Notes: generated by a model from the sequence alone, not told the origin. A DNA stretch of 64,000 nucleotides from Lysinibacillus parviboronicapiens (GCF_003049575.1 NZ_PYWI01000004.1:62001-126000), one strand, 5' to 3'. Shown: positions 43,116 through 51,633, numbered from the stretch's first letter. Numbers and translations are program-made.

Positions 43116-43912
43116 ATGCTTTCAATTGGTGAGTTCTCAAAAATATCTCATCTCACTTTGAAAACAATTCGCTACTATGATGAAATAGGCCTTCTAAAGC
43201 CTGCTTACACAGATGCTAAAAGCGGATATCGTTACTATAATATTTCACAACTGGAAACAGCTTTATTGATAACACGCTTAAAAACTTATTTATTTTCTCT
43301 CGAAGAAATCAAGATAATGTTAACTAATGGGCAGGATGTCAGTCTTTTTCTGGCTAAAATGAAAGCCAAACAAGAAAATCTTTCACAACAGATAATTTTT
43401 TATTCTTCTCTATTAAAGAAATTAGAGCTTGATATTCAACTACTAGAAGAAGAGAAAAATATCATGAGTTATTTACAGCAGATTGACATCAAACTCGTCG
43501 ATCATTTACCATTCAATATTTTAGCTCAGAGAAAACAACTTAATATCGCTAACTTCTTAATACACTTTAATGAATTGTTGAGTAAAGTAGTTTTTGAAAA
43601 ATTAACACCTGCGGCTAAACCGCTTGCTATTTTTCATAGTGCAGAATATGTACCAGAAAATTATGACGTCGAAATGGCTATTCCTATTGTAGCAAACACA
43701 AGGCAACAAAAGTGTTTAACCCTGGTCTTTGTGCAATGGCTACGCTAATTGGTTCTTATGATGAATTACCTTCTGTTCATACAAAATTACATGCATGGAT
43801 TAAAGAAAATCATTATAAACTGAATGGTGCTCCTTTTGAAGTTTATCAAACGGACCCTCATACAACACCAAAGGATACTAATATCATAGAAATTTTTTTC
43901 CCAATAAAATAA
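43116..43912 (+). pseudogene. MerR-family regulator with GyrI-like domain, frameshifted
   Basis: ATG 43116 follows AGGAGGTGA. The first frame gives a MerR winged helix (LSIGEFSKISHLTLKTIRYY, YDEIGLL), a coiled coil, and the start of an effector-binding domain, ending at 43748. The rest of that domain (FNPGLCAMATLIGSYDELPS ... EIFFPIK) is in another frame to 43912. The slip is near 43711 in the run CAACAAAAGTG: one extra A would restore a ~264-aa protein. It may be a natural mutation or a sequencing error. Confidence 0.8.
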
Positions 43913-43934
43913 ATACACGAAGGAGCATACCAAT

Positions 43935-44579
43935 TTGTACGGTTTACACAAACCAACTATACAAGAAAAAATCATGATTTTTCTTGCCGAAATTATATAA
44001 TTAATCATTGCCTATTATCTACTATTCATTGCTAATCAAAAATCAGCCATATCAATCGGACTTTTTATCGCATTACTTATTACAACTTTAAGATTAACAG
44101 CTATGATGTTTATCTGGCTACCTAGAGGTATTAGCTGGCAAGAGGCCATCATGAACAGTGCAGCTTTTGGCATTTATTATTTAGGTTTCCCTATTTTAAT
44201 GATTATTGGTAACCCCAAGGCAAACTTGACTTTACTTATTATAGGCTGGGTATTATTTTTAGGAGGCAGTATATTAAATACTGTTTCAGAATTGCTTAGA
44301 AAACCTTTTAAAGACAATCCTGCAAATAAAGGAAAGTTGTATACAGGTGGCTTATTTAAACATGCGATTCATATTAATTATCTTGGAGATTGCATTTGGG
44401 TGCTAGGTTTAGCGCTCATATCTAATAATATGTATAGTTTGCTTATTCCATTAGGTTTAATCTTTGTATTTATTTTTGGCTATATTCCAAAATCCGATGA
44501 CTATTTACAAAACAAATATGGAGAGCAGTTTACAGCATACAAAAAGAAAACCAAAAAATTAATTCCGTTTATCTGGTGA
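43935..44579 (+). pseudogene. DUF1295/isoprenylcysteine-methyltransferase-like membrane protein with in-frame stop
   Basis: TTG 43935 with GAAGGAGC seven bases upstream encodes YGLHKPTIQEKIMIFLAEII, then a TAA at 43998, after which the same frame continues as LIIAYYLLFIANQKSA to the end. A later ATG (44103) would give 158 aa lacking the first two helices. The C-terminal part (KGKLYTGGLFKHAIHINYLG, SDDYLQNKYGEQFTAYKKKT) is typical of the family. It follows the MerR gene by 22 bases, so both genes of this small operon are broken. Confidence 0.7.
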
Positions 44580-44674
44580 ATCTTTCTCCATATAAGATCC
44601 TTTTGCAACGACGAAAAGCATTCAGATTGATCATATTGTGGATGCTCCATCATTTGAAAACGTACAGGTATTGA

Positions 44675-44775
44675 TTGGAATGAGGCACTGCGACAACAGC
44701 GTGCCCAGGTGGAGATTGCGACAAGGAGTCAGGCTGCTCGAGGGAAGCGTCCACCGAGGTGGACATCAATGGATG
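44675..44775. repeat. GC-rich intergenic repeat, copy C (decayed)
   Basis: The stretch ending GAAGCGTCCACCGAGGTGGA matches the 14105-14235 copy (GAAAGCGTCCGCCGTAGTGG) closely, and both continue CATCAA. Upstream the similarity fades. No ORF. Confidence 0.55.
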
Positions 44776-44806
44776 CCCAGTTAAAATGAACTGGGCAATT
44801 ATTTTT
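44774..44806 (-). terminator. Rho-independent terminator
   Basis: TGCCCAGTT, a six-base loop, AACTGGGCA: a perfect nine-pair stem with AATTATTTTT on the plus side. It lies 60 bases after the stop of the ABC permease at 44867; the plus-strand tail is the stronger one. Confidence 0.7.
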
Positions 44807-44866
44807 CACTCTAAAAAGATTGATTATTTCGGCATGCTAATACCCAAGATCATACGCCTATATTTT

Positions 44867-45481
44867 TTAAAACACTTTTCTCTCATAAATACGAATGGAT
44901 AGTAACCACGAGCCAATATATAAAATAACAATTATCAGCATTGCAAAGAAATATAGCTGTATTTCTTGTAAAGCCAGGATTTTTAGTGTCAATGCTCTGA
45001 TTACATCATGTAAATTTTTAATGAAAAAACTTATTGTTAGCAAATAGATGACCACTACTCCAACCATCGCCATATGTAAGTATTGCATTTTAAATTTATA
45101 TAAAAATGGCAGTAGGAAAGATGTAGTAATCATCACAAGGCCTAAAATAAGCATCACTTCTTTCAATAACAATAACCCATTGTTTCCATTTACGAGGAAA
45201 TCCCCAACATACATAACGATAACAAATAACAATGTAAATAATAATGCTCCGATATATTTTGAAGCGACAATTTCCTTGCGCGTGTACGGGAGCGAATTGA
45301 GCAAAATGTTGATATTATCTTTTTCATCCAAAGAACAGGCACTCATGATAAATGATAGACTAAAAATAAATCCTACATACACAGATGCCTCCACAAATAA
45401 TGAAAACAGTAGTAATATCGCTATGTACAGCAAAACTATATGCTTTTGTAATAAAAAATCCTTTCGTATAAGGCTATACAT
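44867..45481 (-). CDS. ABC-2 exporter permease of a GntR-controlled operon
   Basis: 204 aa with five to six membrane helices. ATG 45481 has AAGGAGGGG six bases upstream. The family block CSLDEKDNINILLNSLPYTR followed by KEIVASKYIGAL is typical of ABC2_membrane_5 permeases found with YhcH/YtrB-type ATPases. It overlaps the ATPase gene by eight bases. With the regulator and ATPase it resembles the ytr/yhc operons that respond to wall-active compounds. Confidence 0.88.
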   Translation of the reverse strand: MYSLIRKDFLLQKHIVLLYIAILLLFSLFVEASVYVGFIFSLSFIMSACSLDEKDNINILLNSLPYTRKEIVASKYIGALLFTLLFVIVMYVGDFLVNGNNGLLLLKEVMLILGLVMITTSFLLPFLYKFKMQYLHMAMVGVVVIYLLTISFFIKNLHDVIRALTLKILALQEIQLYFFAMLIIVILYIGSWLLSIRIYERKVF

Positions 45482-46346
45482 ACAGTTCCCCTCCTTTTTT
45501 CGAATAATACATAATATCTTCAAGCGTTGGATTTTCCAAAATAACAGTATCTCCAAATAAGTTTGCCACACGGTTTTTATGAGCTGTTAATGCTTCAAAA
45601 CCACTGTTCGTTTTCCGGATAGCAATAAACTCTTGTTCCGTTTCACGATCCAATAAATCCAGTGTTCCTTTTACAATGGCATACTCCTCTTCAATTTTAT
45701 AAAATTCCTTCGTAAACATATGTTTGCCATTTTGAATAAAGGTAATGTAATCGGCGATGCGATCTAAATCCGTTGTAATGTGCGTCGAGAAGAAAATGGT
45801 TTTATCACCGTTTTGCATTAAATCATGTAAAATATTTAGTAATTCTCGTCTAAATATCGGGTCCAGACCAGATGTCGGCTCATCCATAATGATTAACTCT
45901 GCATGATGTGCTAGTGCAAAAGTGAGCGAGGCTTTCATCTTCATGCCTTTTGACAATGTCTTCATCTTTTTATTCAGCGGCAGTTCAAACTGGTCAACAA
46001 AATACTGAAATGCCTTATCATCCCAATTTTTATAAGCGGGCTGAATAATCTTTTTCATTTCCTTTAATGTTAAATTTTCATAAAAAATGTTTTCATCATA
46101 GACAAAACCAATACGTTGCTTTATTTCTTTCTCATGTTGCATATAATTCATGCCAAAAATCGAAATAGAGCCGCTATCTTGCTGTAATAAATTCATAATT
46201 AATTTGATTGTTGTCGATTTACCAGCACCATTTCCCCCGATAAATCCAGTCACATAACCTTTTTTAACGGCAATAGAGAGATCCTTCACCTGAAATCCGT
46301 TAAATGATTTATTAATATGCTGTAATTCAATAACATTTTCCATCAT
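45474..46346 (-). CDS. ABC exporter ATP-binding protein (YtrB/YhcH-like)
   Basis: 290 aa. Walker A GGNGAGKST, signature LSKGMKMKASLTFALAHHA, Walker B LIIMDEPTSGLDP. The ATG overlaps the GntR stop (ATGA). The C-terminus is ~70 residues beyond the nucleotide-binding domain. Works with the permease encoded downstream; substrate unknown. Confidence 0.93.
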   Translation of the reverse strand: MMENVIELQHINKSFNGFQVKDLSIAVKKGYVTGFIGGNGAGKSTTIKLIMNLLQQDSGSISIFGMNYMQHEKEIKQRIGFVYDENIFYENLTLKEMKKIIQPAYKNWDDKAFQYFVDQFELPLNKKMKTLSKGMKMKASLTFALAHHAELIIMDEPTSGLDPIFRRELLNILHDLMQNGDKTIFFSTHITTDLDRIADYITFIQNGKHMFTKEFYKIEEEYAIVKGTLDLLDRETEQEFIAIRKTNSGFEALTAHKNRVANLFGDTVILENPTLEDIMYYSKKGGELYV

Positions 46347-46720
46347 TCATCCTCCATATATAATAATGTGAGCATTTCCTTTAGTTCAGCCAAGCTAATA
46401 CCCATTTCTTTACTATTTTGAATGGCCGCTACTAGCTTTTCTTCGATTGCTTTCATTTTTCTTTCCTTCACCATCTCCATATTTTGTTCAGAGATAAACG
46501 AACCTTTTCCAACAATGGAATAAATAAAGCCGTTTTTCTCAAGTTCTTCATAGGCACGTTTTGTTGTAATCACGCTAATTTCTAGGTCTTTTGCAAGTTG
46601 GCGCATAGAAGGCAGTGATTGACCTTCTTGTAATTCACCCGTGATGATTAACTTTTTAATTTGAGCATAAATTTGTTCATAAATTGGCTCTTTTGAACTG
46701 TTGGAAATAATAATTTGCAT
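46343..46720 (-). CDS. GntR-family regulator, YtrA subfamily
   Basis: 125 aa. Winged helix-turn-helix: EPIYEQIYAQIKKLIITGEL, SMRQLAKDLEISVITTKRAY, EELEKNGFIYSIVGKGSFI; then a short C-terminal dimerisation tail rather than a large ligand domain, which is the YtrA type. GAGGT precedes the ATG. It should repress its own operon through the palindrome at 46741-46776, released by an unknown, possibly wall-antibiotic, signal. Confidence 0.93.
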   Translation of the reverse strand: MQIIISNSSKEPIYEQIYAQIKKLIITGELQEGQSLPSMRQLAKDLEISVITTKRAYEELEKNGFIYSIVGKGSFISEQNMEMVKERKMKAIEEKLVAAIQNSKEMGISLAELKEMLTLLYMEDE

Positions 46721-46740
46721 GCAAATACCTCTTCTTAAAT

Positions 46741-46776
46741 ATTGTGTATATACTTTATATACAATATATACACAAT
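46741..46776. promoter_or_regulatory. Probable GntR operator
   Basis: ATTGTGTATATA, twelve bases, TATATACACAAT: perfect 12-base arms. The inner part (CTTTATATACAA) also pairs partly. It sits 21-56 bases upstream of the regulator start, over the likely promoter. YtrA-type regulators bind such long AT-rich palindromes. Confidence 0.8.
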
Positions 46777-46839
46777 CTAATTATTTTGCAACCTTAAATT
46801 TTACCGAAGACAGCGTCATAATAAGCACGTTCTGAAAAA

Positions 46840-46930
46840 AGCCACTCGCTTTCTGCGGACGAACTAGCAAGCCTCCTTCTTCACTCGCTTCAAGCAGGGC
46901 AAGCTCGTTTTCCCATAGCAGTCTAACTTT
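46840..46930. repeat. GC-rich intergenic repeat, copy D (decayed)
   Basis: GCCACTCGCTTTCTGCGGAC, GCAAGCCTCC and CTTCAAGCAGGG follow the order of phrases in copy A (CTTTCGCTTTCCGCGGGC, GAGCCACCTCC, GTGCAGGGTCTC). No ORF. The rest of 46777-47075 shows nothing else I can name. Confidence 0.5.
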
Positions 46931-47075
46931 ACTCTTTATATGGCATCAAAAATTGTTGTGTGATGATATCGAAAAACTTACAAAATAAACGCGAACATTT
47001 TGACATGATGATGATTTAACAAGCAGTCCACAAGATTACTTAGGGCCTCGTTTTGAACAAAAACAACAGAAAAAA

Positions 47076-47118
47076 TCAAAAGGTTTCAGGAATACTGAGC
47101 AATCCCGAAACCTTTTGA
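47076..47118 (-). terminator. Rho-independent terminator
   Basis: TCAAAAGGTTTC and GAAACCTTTTGA form a perfect 12-pair core, extended by CAGGA/TCCCG; on the minus strand GATTTTTTC follows. It lies downstream of the small broken gene at 47214. Confidence 0.85.
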
Positions 47119-47213
47119 ATGTATTTTTTTATTACATTCTATATATCTTACTTTTTGACACAGGAGGCATGTACATCTGCGGTTACCAGCCGAAGAACAC
47201 AACAACATGACTT

Positions 47214-47430
47214 TCATTTTTTCTCCGACAGTAAATTACCTATATTAGACAATACGATGAAGACACCACCAATAAAACCGAAAATCAATACTATTATTCC
47301 TAACACTGTGCAGAGCGTTGAACCTATTCGTATTGTCTTTTGACTAGGATCAGGGCGCTGAATGGATACAACAAAAAAATTTATTTACTTTATCAATTGA
47401 TTTATCTATTTTTTTAACAAAGTGGCGCAT
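47214..47430 (-). pseudogene. Small membrane protein gene with a frameshift in a T-run
   Basis: ATG 47430 has GAGGAG eight bases upstream and encodes MRHFVKKIDKSIDKVNKFF; then the frame hits a stop after CCIHSAP. Reading one base shorter in the run of seven T residues (~47378) gives VVSIQRPDPSQKTIRIGSTL followed by the membrane helix CTVLGIIVLIFGFIGGVFIV and LSNIGNLLSEKK, ending at 47214. The restored protein is ~71 aa with one helix. Slippage, natural mutation or a sequencing error could explain the run. Confidence 0.65.
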
Positions 47431-47520
47431 GTCATTCTCTCCTCTTTTAAAGTAATTTTGCAACGATTTGGATTATATGCGTAATTATCGTTAACGAGCC
47501 TAAAACCATACAACATGTTG

Positions 47521-47661
47521 CTAATGTACTTTTTTATGCTTTTTTTGCTTTATAAGTCCATAAACGATCAGGCATAATCCAATCGTAATGGATACCGTGT
47601 TAATAATAATAAAAAACGTTTCATTTAATGATGGGAAGTAAAAAATACTTTCTAATTGCAT
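47521..47661 (-). CDS. Small single-span membrane protein, 46 aa
   Basis: ATG 47661 has AAGGAG 11 bases upstream; an in-frame TTG six bases earlier would have better spacing. The product is MQLESIFYFPSLNETFFIII, then a helix through GLCLIVYGLI, then KQKKHKKVH. It lies upstream of the other small membrane gene on the same strand. No family recognised. Confidence 0.6.
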   Translation of the reverse strand: MQLESIFYFPSLNETFFIIINTVSITIGLCLIVYGLIKQKKHKKVH

Positions 47662-47973
47662 GCTCAATTTGTCTCCTTATGCTTGATATTTTAAGTTAAA
47701 CGACTCAATCATACTTTGTGATTTTTGAGTTATAGTTCTGCACAAAGTTGGAATTTCTACAGGTTTCTCACCATCCTCGCTCTCAAGAGTGTCAATGACT
47801 AAGGACGCAATTGCCACGCCTACTACTCTGATGTGGGATGCAGGTCACCAATGCAATTTCTGGGTTATAAGAACAGGCAATTGCCACCACGATAAGAGGT
47901 GAACAAATTGTCATCGGACATAATGATTACGCATCCCTAGCGTTTATCTGTCCTCTTCCCTATTCACAATTTA
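47662..47973. other. Intergenic region, nothing recognised
   Basis: About 310 bases between two small membrane-protein genes. It has no supported ORF, terminator or repeat on either strand; locally mixed composition suggests decayed coding DNA. Confidence 0.35.
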
Positions 47974-48276
47974 CTACACGGTCATAAAAGCCATACTCAG
48001 TATGTTAAGTATTGGCAGTCCGTATGGATTGTTGTAGTCCTCCATTATTAAACGAAATAAACTGACAGCTATAAAAATGATAAGTATGAGTTTAATAAAA
48101 ATATGCATTAATGACATGAACCCTAAATAATCTGTAAACATCAGAACGCTGTCAACTTTAAAACGCCCCTCTATAAGACCAGCAACAAAGCAAATTGCTA
48201 CGATACCAATGAATCCTCCGATAAAATATTTAGGTACAGGATGTTTTTTCCGTCTTAACTTCAGCAGCCTTAGCAT
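47974..48276 (-). CDS. Membrane protein of unknown function, 100 aa
   Basis: ATG 48276 has CGGAGAC seven bases upstream. A basic N-terminus (LRLLKLRRKKHPVPKYF) precedes two or three membrane helices (GGFIGIVAICFVAGLI, LMHIFIKLILIIFIAVSLF, and a weaker one at the C-terminus). No known family motif is seen. Confidence 0.65.
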   Translation of the reverse strand: MLRLLKLRRKKHPVPKYFIGGFIGIVAICFVAGLIEGRFKVDSVLMFTDYLGFMSLMHIFIKLILIIFIAVSLFRLIMEDYNNPYGLPILNILSMAFMTV

Positions 48277-48463
48277 GAATTCTGTCTCCGTTCATTAAAT
48301 TTAAGTAATAAGCGCTCTAAAGGGCAGTGCTTTTATAAACATTTAATTCCCCTTTTAGCGATGTAAGTTAATTGTACGAATCGATCATCTCTTTTTTCTT
48401 ACTCATTTCTTACAAAATTATTAATTGTTGTCTGTTCATTCACGGGTAAACATTACCATAAGC

Positions 48464-48503
48464 AAAGCCCAAAAATGTTGATGTAACAACGTTTCTGGGC
48501 TTT
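48464..48503 (-). terminator. Rho-independent terminator-like hairpin
   Basis: AAAGCCCAAAAATGTTG and CAACGTTTCTGGGCTTT form a 17-base stem with one mismatch and a short loop. It could end transcription from the decayed VWA gene on the minus strand. The region 48507-48743 otherwise holds only repeat-like, GC-richer debris (48590-48690). Confidence 0.7.
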
Positions 48504-48743
48504 ACTAGTAGTGCAAAGAATCTATGAGACTCCTGCTCATGTTATTTACGAGAAAAATGGAGCGAAAGGTGTAACTATTTTTTGGAGCGAAAGTGCAACG
48601 TCAATCTATGAAAACGCCAAGCAAAGCGGCGCAGACACTAAGCGTTGAGGCAGTTTATCGTAACTGCGGAAAACGAGGAGGCTTTTTGTTATTTATCTAA
48701 TTATTTTTACTAGACTGTCCCATTTTACAATTGGTCTTCTACT

Positions 48744-48905
48744 TCATTTTTTCATCCTAAATACCTCACCTTTTGGTACAAATGGTGGCTTTGCGCCTTG
48801 TGGCATCACAAAGGATGCTCTCTTTTAATTCGACAAGCGATCGCATTCGCCGTCCGTGATAATCAGAATAGGTCCATCCCTTAGCAAAATCGGCGGAAAT
48901 AATAT
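48744..48905 (-). pseudogene. C-terminal remnant of a VWA-domain protein
   Basis: On the minus strand one frame reads PPILLRDGPILIITDGECDR and then a stop; one frame over it resumes KRASFVMPQGAKPPFVPKGE, VFRMKK and stop. DGPILIITDGECD is the last metal-fold strand of VWA domains in CoxE/YeaD-like proteins, which end with just such a VPKGEVFR tail. Only the final ~55 codons survive. Confidence 0.5.
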
Positions 48906-49052
48906 ATACAAGTATGCAAATTCAGGAACTATTTGGTTGTAAATTCGTTCTATTAATTACGGACTCTATCGAAAAATATACTTGGCTTTATTTTATGTTG
49001 TGGCTCTGCCATAATTAGAAATATAGCATCTTAGTATGTACTCATTTGTAAA

Positions 49053-49092
49053 GGAAGGAGGGAGATGTTGTCTTCTACCAACATCATCAACA
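49053..49092 (+). promoter_or_regulatory. Shine-Dalgarno separated from its start by a hairpin
   Basis: GGAAGGAGGGA (49053-49063) is a perfect ribosome site but lies 29 bases before ATG 49093. Between them GATGTTG and CAACATC (49064-49085) form a seven-pair hairpin with an eight-base loop. If it folds, the ribosome site and ATG are only seven bases apart, the ideal distance. No closer ribosome site exists. Confidence 0.5.
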
Positions 49093-49860
49093 ATGAAATT
49101 ATTAAAAAACTTGATGAAAGGTATACTTATATTACTAGCTGTTATCGGTATATCGATTTTCATGATTATACAATTATTTGATTCTATGTATAATAAACAG
49201 ACAAATGAGCCCGAATATGTTGAAGAAGGGCCAAGTACAGAGGAATTCATCGGCTCTATTGCAGAAACTGCCCGTAAGCTTGGTGCAGAAAATGATTTAT
49301 ACGCCTCTGTTATGATTGCGCAGGCTATTTTAGAGAGCCAAAATGGACAAAGTGGTCTAGGTTCAGCTCCTAATAATAATTTATTTGGTATGAAGGGTCA
49401 GTTTCAAAACGACTCTGTCACACTTGTAACCTCTGAAGATGATGGTTCTGGTAAGATGTCCACCGTGATGGCTGAGTTCCGCAAGTACCCTTCCTATGAA
49501 GACTCTATGAAAGATTATGTAAAATTACTGCGTAATGGTGTGTCATGGAACAAGGATTTTTATACAGGTGTCTTTAAGAGCCAGACCAAGTCCTATACAG
49601 ACGCAACAAAATTTTTAACAGGCTCCTATGCGACAGATTCAAAATACAATGAAAAGCTAAACTTGCTTATTGCCAAATACGACTTACAACAATATGATAG
49701 TCCTGTCAAAAACAAAAAAACGATTACGGTTGATGATGGCGACTCACTCATGCATATCGCAGAGGCCCATAACGTTAAGGTGACATCCCTCAAGCAATGG
49801 AATCAGCTTAGATCTGATCGATTAGAAGCAGGTCAACAACTCAATATCTATCAATATTAA
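49093..49860 (+). CDS. Membrane-anchored GH73 glucosaminidase with LysM domain
   Basis: 255 aa from ATG 49093. One N-terminal helix (GILILLAVIGISIFMIIQLF) anchors or exports it. The GH73/FlgJ-like domain (~45-200) has the catalytic-Glu motif AQAILESQNGQSGLGSAPNN followed by NLFGMKG, and the YPSYEDSMKDYVKLL block. A C-terminal LysM (TVDDGDSLMHIAEAHNVKVT, LEAGQQLNIY) binds peptidoglycan. It should cut GlcNAc-MurNAc bonds in the wall. The start may depend on the leader hairpin; an ATG at 49036 is in frame but has no ribosome site. Confidence 0.9.
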   Translation: MKLLKNLMKGILILLAVIGISIFMIIQLFDSMYNKQTNEPEYVEEGPSTEEFIGSIAETARKLGAENDLYASVMIAQAILESQNGQSGLGSAPNNNLFGMKGQFQNDSVTLVTSEDDGSGKMSTVMAEFRKYPSYEDSMKDYVKLLRNGVSWNKDFYTGVFKSQTKSYTDATKFLTGSYATDSKYNEKLNLLIAKYDLQQYDSPVKNKKTITVDDGDSLMHIAEAHNVKVTSLKQWNQLRSDRLEAGQQLNIYQY

Positions 49861-49919
49861 AAAAATCTCCATGCACACTTGGGACTGTGAAGACCCCTTT
49901 GTAGCTTGGAGATTTTTTA
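49861..49919 (+). terminator. Rho-independent terminator
   Basis: AAAAATCTCCA and TGGAGATTTTTT form an 11-pair stem around a long loop, immediately after the GH73-LysM stop. Confidence 0.75.
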
Positions 49920-50063
49920 TTTTTTTAAAGGCTCTGAGAAGAAAATAGCTAAGCCATACATCCAATAATGTCATTTAAGGGAGTCCTGTTAAGAAACACA
50001 CTAGCGTACATAAAAAAGGCTTTAAAGAGATTCTTCCTCCATAAAGCTAGTAAAAGATTGCTA

Positions 50064-50597
50064 TTATTGACTCGTCAATCGTTGAATCACTGTCTCTACT
50101 TCAAAAACACGCTTGTTTAAAGCACCCGTTCTATCTTCTACTTGGTTTGCAATTTTTTCTGTGAATTGCCCTAAATTTTCAACAATATTTTTTTGTAGCT
50201 TATCTAGTCCAAGTTTCACCTCTTGAACCTCATCCTCAATTTTGTCTAATCGTTGATCGATTCCATCCAAACGATGTTCTATGCCGTCAAATCGCTTGTC
50301 CATTCCATCCAAACGTTGTTCCATGCCATCAAATCGCTTGTCCATTCCATCCAAACGTTGTTCCATGCCATCAAATCGCTTGTCCATTCCATCCAAACGT
50401 TGTTCCATGCCATCAAATCGCTTGTCCATTCCATCCAAACGCTGTTCCATGCCATCAAATCGCTTGTCCATTCCATCCAAACGTTGTTCCATGCCATCAA
50501 ATCGCTTGTCCATTCCATCCAAACGCTGATTTACTGGCCCTAATTCTTCTTTTAAAACTGAACGTAATAATTCTTTTAAGTCTTGATCCAAATACAT
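50064..50597 (-). CDS. Coiled-coil protein built of 14-residue repeats
   Basis: 177 aa from ATG 50597, or 180 from TTG 50606 (AGGAAT seven bases upstream of the TTG; GGGGGT only two before the ATG). A short N-terminal part (DQDLKELLRSVLKEELGPVN) is followed by almost six copies of DKRFDGMEQRLDGM, then more diverged heptads to residue ~150 (LDKIEDEVQEVKLGLDKLQK). It is a long parallel coiled coil with no membrane or signal segment. Such DUF-type proteins occur in phage and in Bacillales but their role is unclear. Copy number can change by recombination. Confidence 0.85.
   Translation of the reverse strand: MYLDQDLKELLRSVLKEELGPVNQRLDGMDKRFDGMEQRLDGMDKRFDGMEQRLDGMDKRFDGMEQRLDGMDKRFDGMEQRLDGMDKRFDGMEQRLDGMDKRFDGIEHRLDGIDQRLDKIEDEVQEVKLGLDKLQKNIVENLGQFTEKIANQVEDRTGALNKRVFEVETVIQRLTSQ
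50281..50527. repeat. Tandem 42-bp repeat, about 5.9 copies, inside the coiled-coil gene
   Basis: The unit beginning ATGCCATCAAATCGCTTGTC recurs at 50281, 50323, 50365, 50407, 50449 and 50491 with only a few substitutions (GTC for ATC in the first, GCTG for GTTG in two). Being a multiple of three without stops, it leaves long ORFs open in other frames on both strands, which I treat as by-products. Diverged units flank it at ~50235-50280. Confidence 0.95.
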
Positions 50598-50803
50598 TAC
50601 CCCCAATTTTTTATTCCTAATTATAGCATAAACAAATCAGAAGTTGATTCTCTATTATTTACCTATTTTTTGAATCTATTGAGATGACATCTTGCTTCTT
50701 TGTATGTTCTTAAAATTTCGTGGTAAAAATTAACACCTTTGCTGCGGCTATCCGCAAAACTCACGATGCTATCTTACCTCGTTCGCTCGGTTTGTGATTA
50801 TGT

Positions 50804-51265
50804 TTATTTAATAAACTTTTTCAAATTTACAATGTTTTGAAAATGGGTTCCTTCATGAAAAATTGTTCGAATTAATACTTGTTTAATCGTATTCATCCCC
50901 AAATCGGTAGGAGCATATTCCACTTCTAATATGTTTCCAAACTTCTCTCGGATGTTTTCAATTTGATTGGTCAAAAGTATTTTCAACTCTTCATAAGATG
51001 GTGTGTCAGTAGTGAAGTCCTTAGGAGCTGTGCCGAAACCAAACCAATCATTAAATTCAGCAGGTACATTTGTTTTTTCTTTCGTTTGTGTTTCTATCCA
51101 TAAATATTGATCGAGATAAAGATGACTCATGTTCCAACGGATATTATTATTGAACCTAGCAGGGATGATTTCAGCATCTTGTTCAGTTATATCCTCTAAT
51201 AAACTTAGGGTAGTATTCCGGTAACTCTGTCATTGATTGAATAATCTCTTATGTCTGTCTTTCAT
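50804..51265 (-). pseudogene. DinB-family protein with early in-frame stop
   Basis: ATG 51265 with AAGGAGC eight bases upstream encodes MKDRHKRLFNQ and then TGA (51230-51232); the same frame continues QSYRNTTLSLLEDITEQDAE to the normal end at 50804. A later ATG (51130) would give 108 aa missing the first helices. The C-terminal IFHEGTHFQNIVNLKKFI carries the DinB-type metal His. One base change would restore a ~153-aa protein. Confidence 0.7.
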
Positions 51266-51419
51266 TGATATAGCTCCTTTCTATTTTCTAGTTTTAAAAT
51301 ATCTTCGACACTAAAAGATAGATTCCTTTTTCATTTTTTTATGTATCAAAACAGGAGTATTTCTTGCTTCTGGTATAGTTTCTATGTAAAAAAATTGAAA
51401 CAAAACAGGATACTGCTAA

Positions 51420-51623
51420 CGACCTACTGAGCATGTGAAGCTTTTGAAGATAACAGCAATGTTATTCAACTTAAAGTTCCGGCTGTTGTTACACCACCAA
51501 CTACTCCAAAAACGTTAAAAATTACGCTGAACTGGCAAAAAGTGTATTCTAGTGGCGTAAAGCATGGTCATCCTGCATATCCGTTAGAATTTGACCGTGA
51601 TGGCAATTGACGCGCGTGCGAAT
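51420..51623 (+). pseudogene. Remnant ending in an Excalibur calcium-binding domain
   Basis: One frame reads FEDNSNVIQLKVPAVVTPPT, TPKTLKITLNWQKVYSSGVK, HGHPAYPLEFDRDGN, then a TGA where GGX is expected, then RACE and TAA. HGHPAY and the DRDGNxxACE tail are the Excalibur signature, but the first Cys of that motif is Trp here. No start or upstream domain is found. It is probably the tail of a lost secreted nuclease or wall protein. Confidence 0.6.
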
Positions 51624-51633
51624 AACTTCAGTG

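Noticed and set aside
50281-50527. CRISPR array
   Set aside because: The repeats are directly contiguous 42-bp coding units without spacers, and no cas genes are present in the window.
50253-50543. Long plus- and minus-strand ORFs within the 42-bp repeats
   Set aside because: They are open only because the repeat is a multiple of three without stops; none has a ribosome site and the coiled-coil frame on the minus strand is clearly the coding one.
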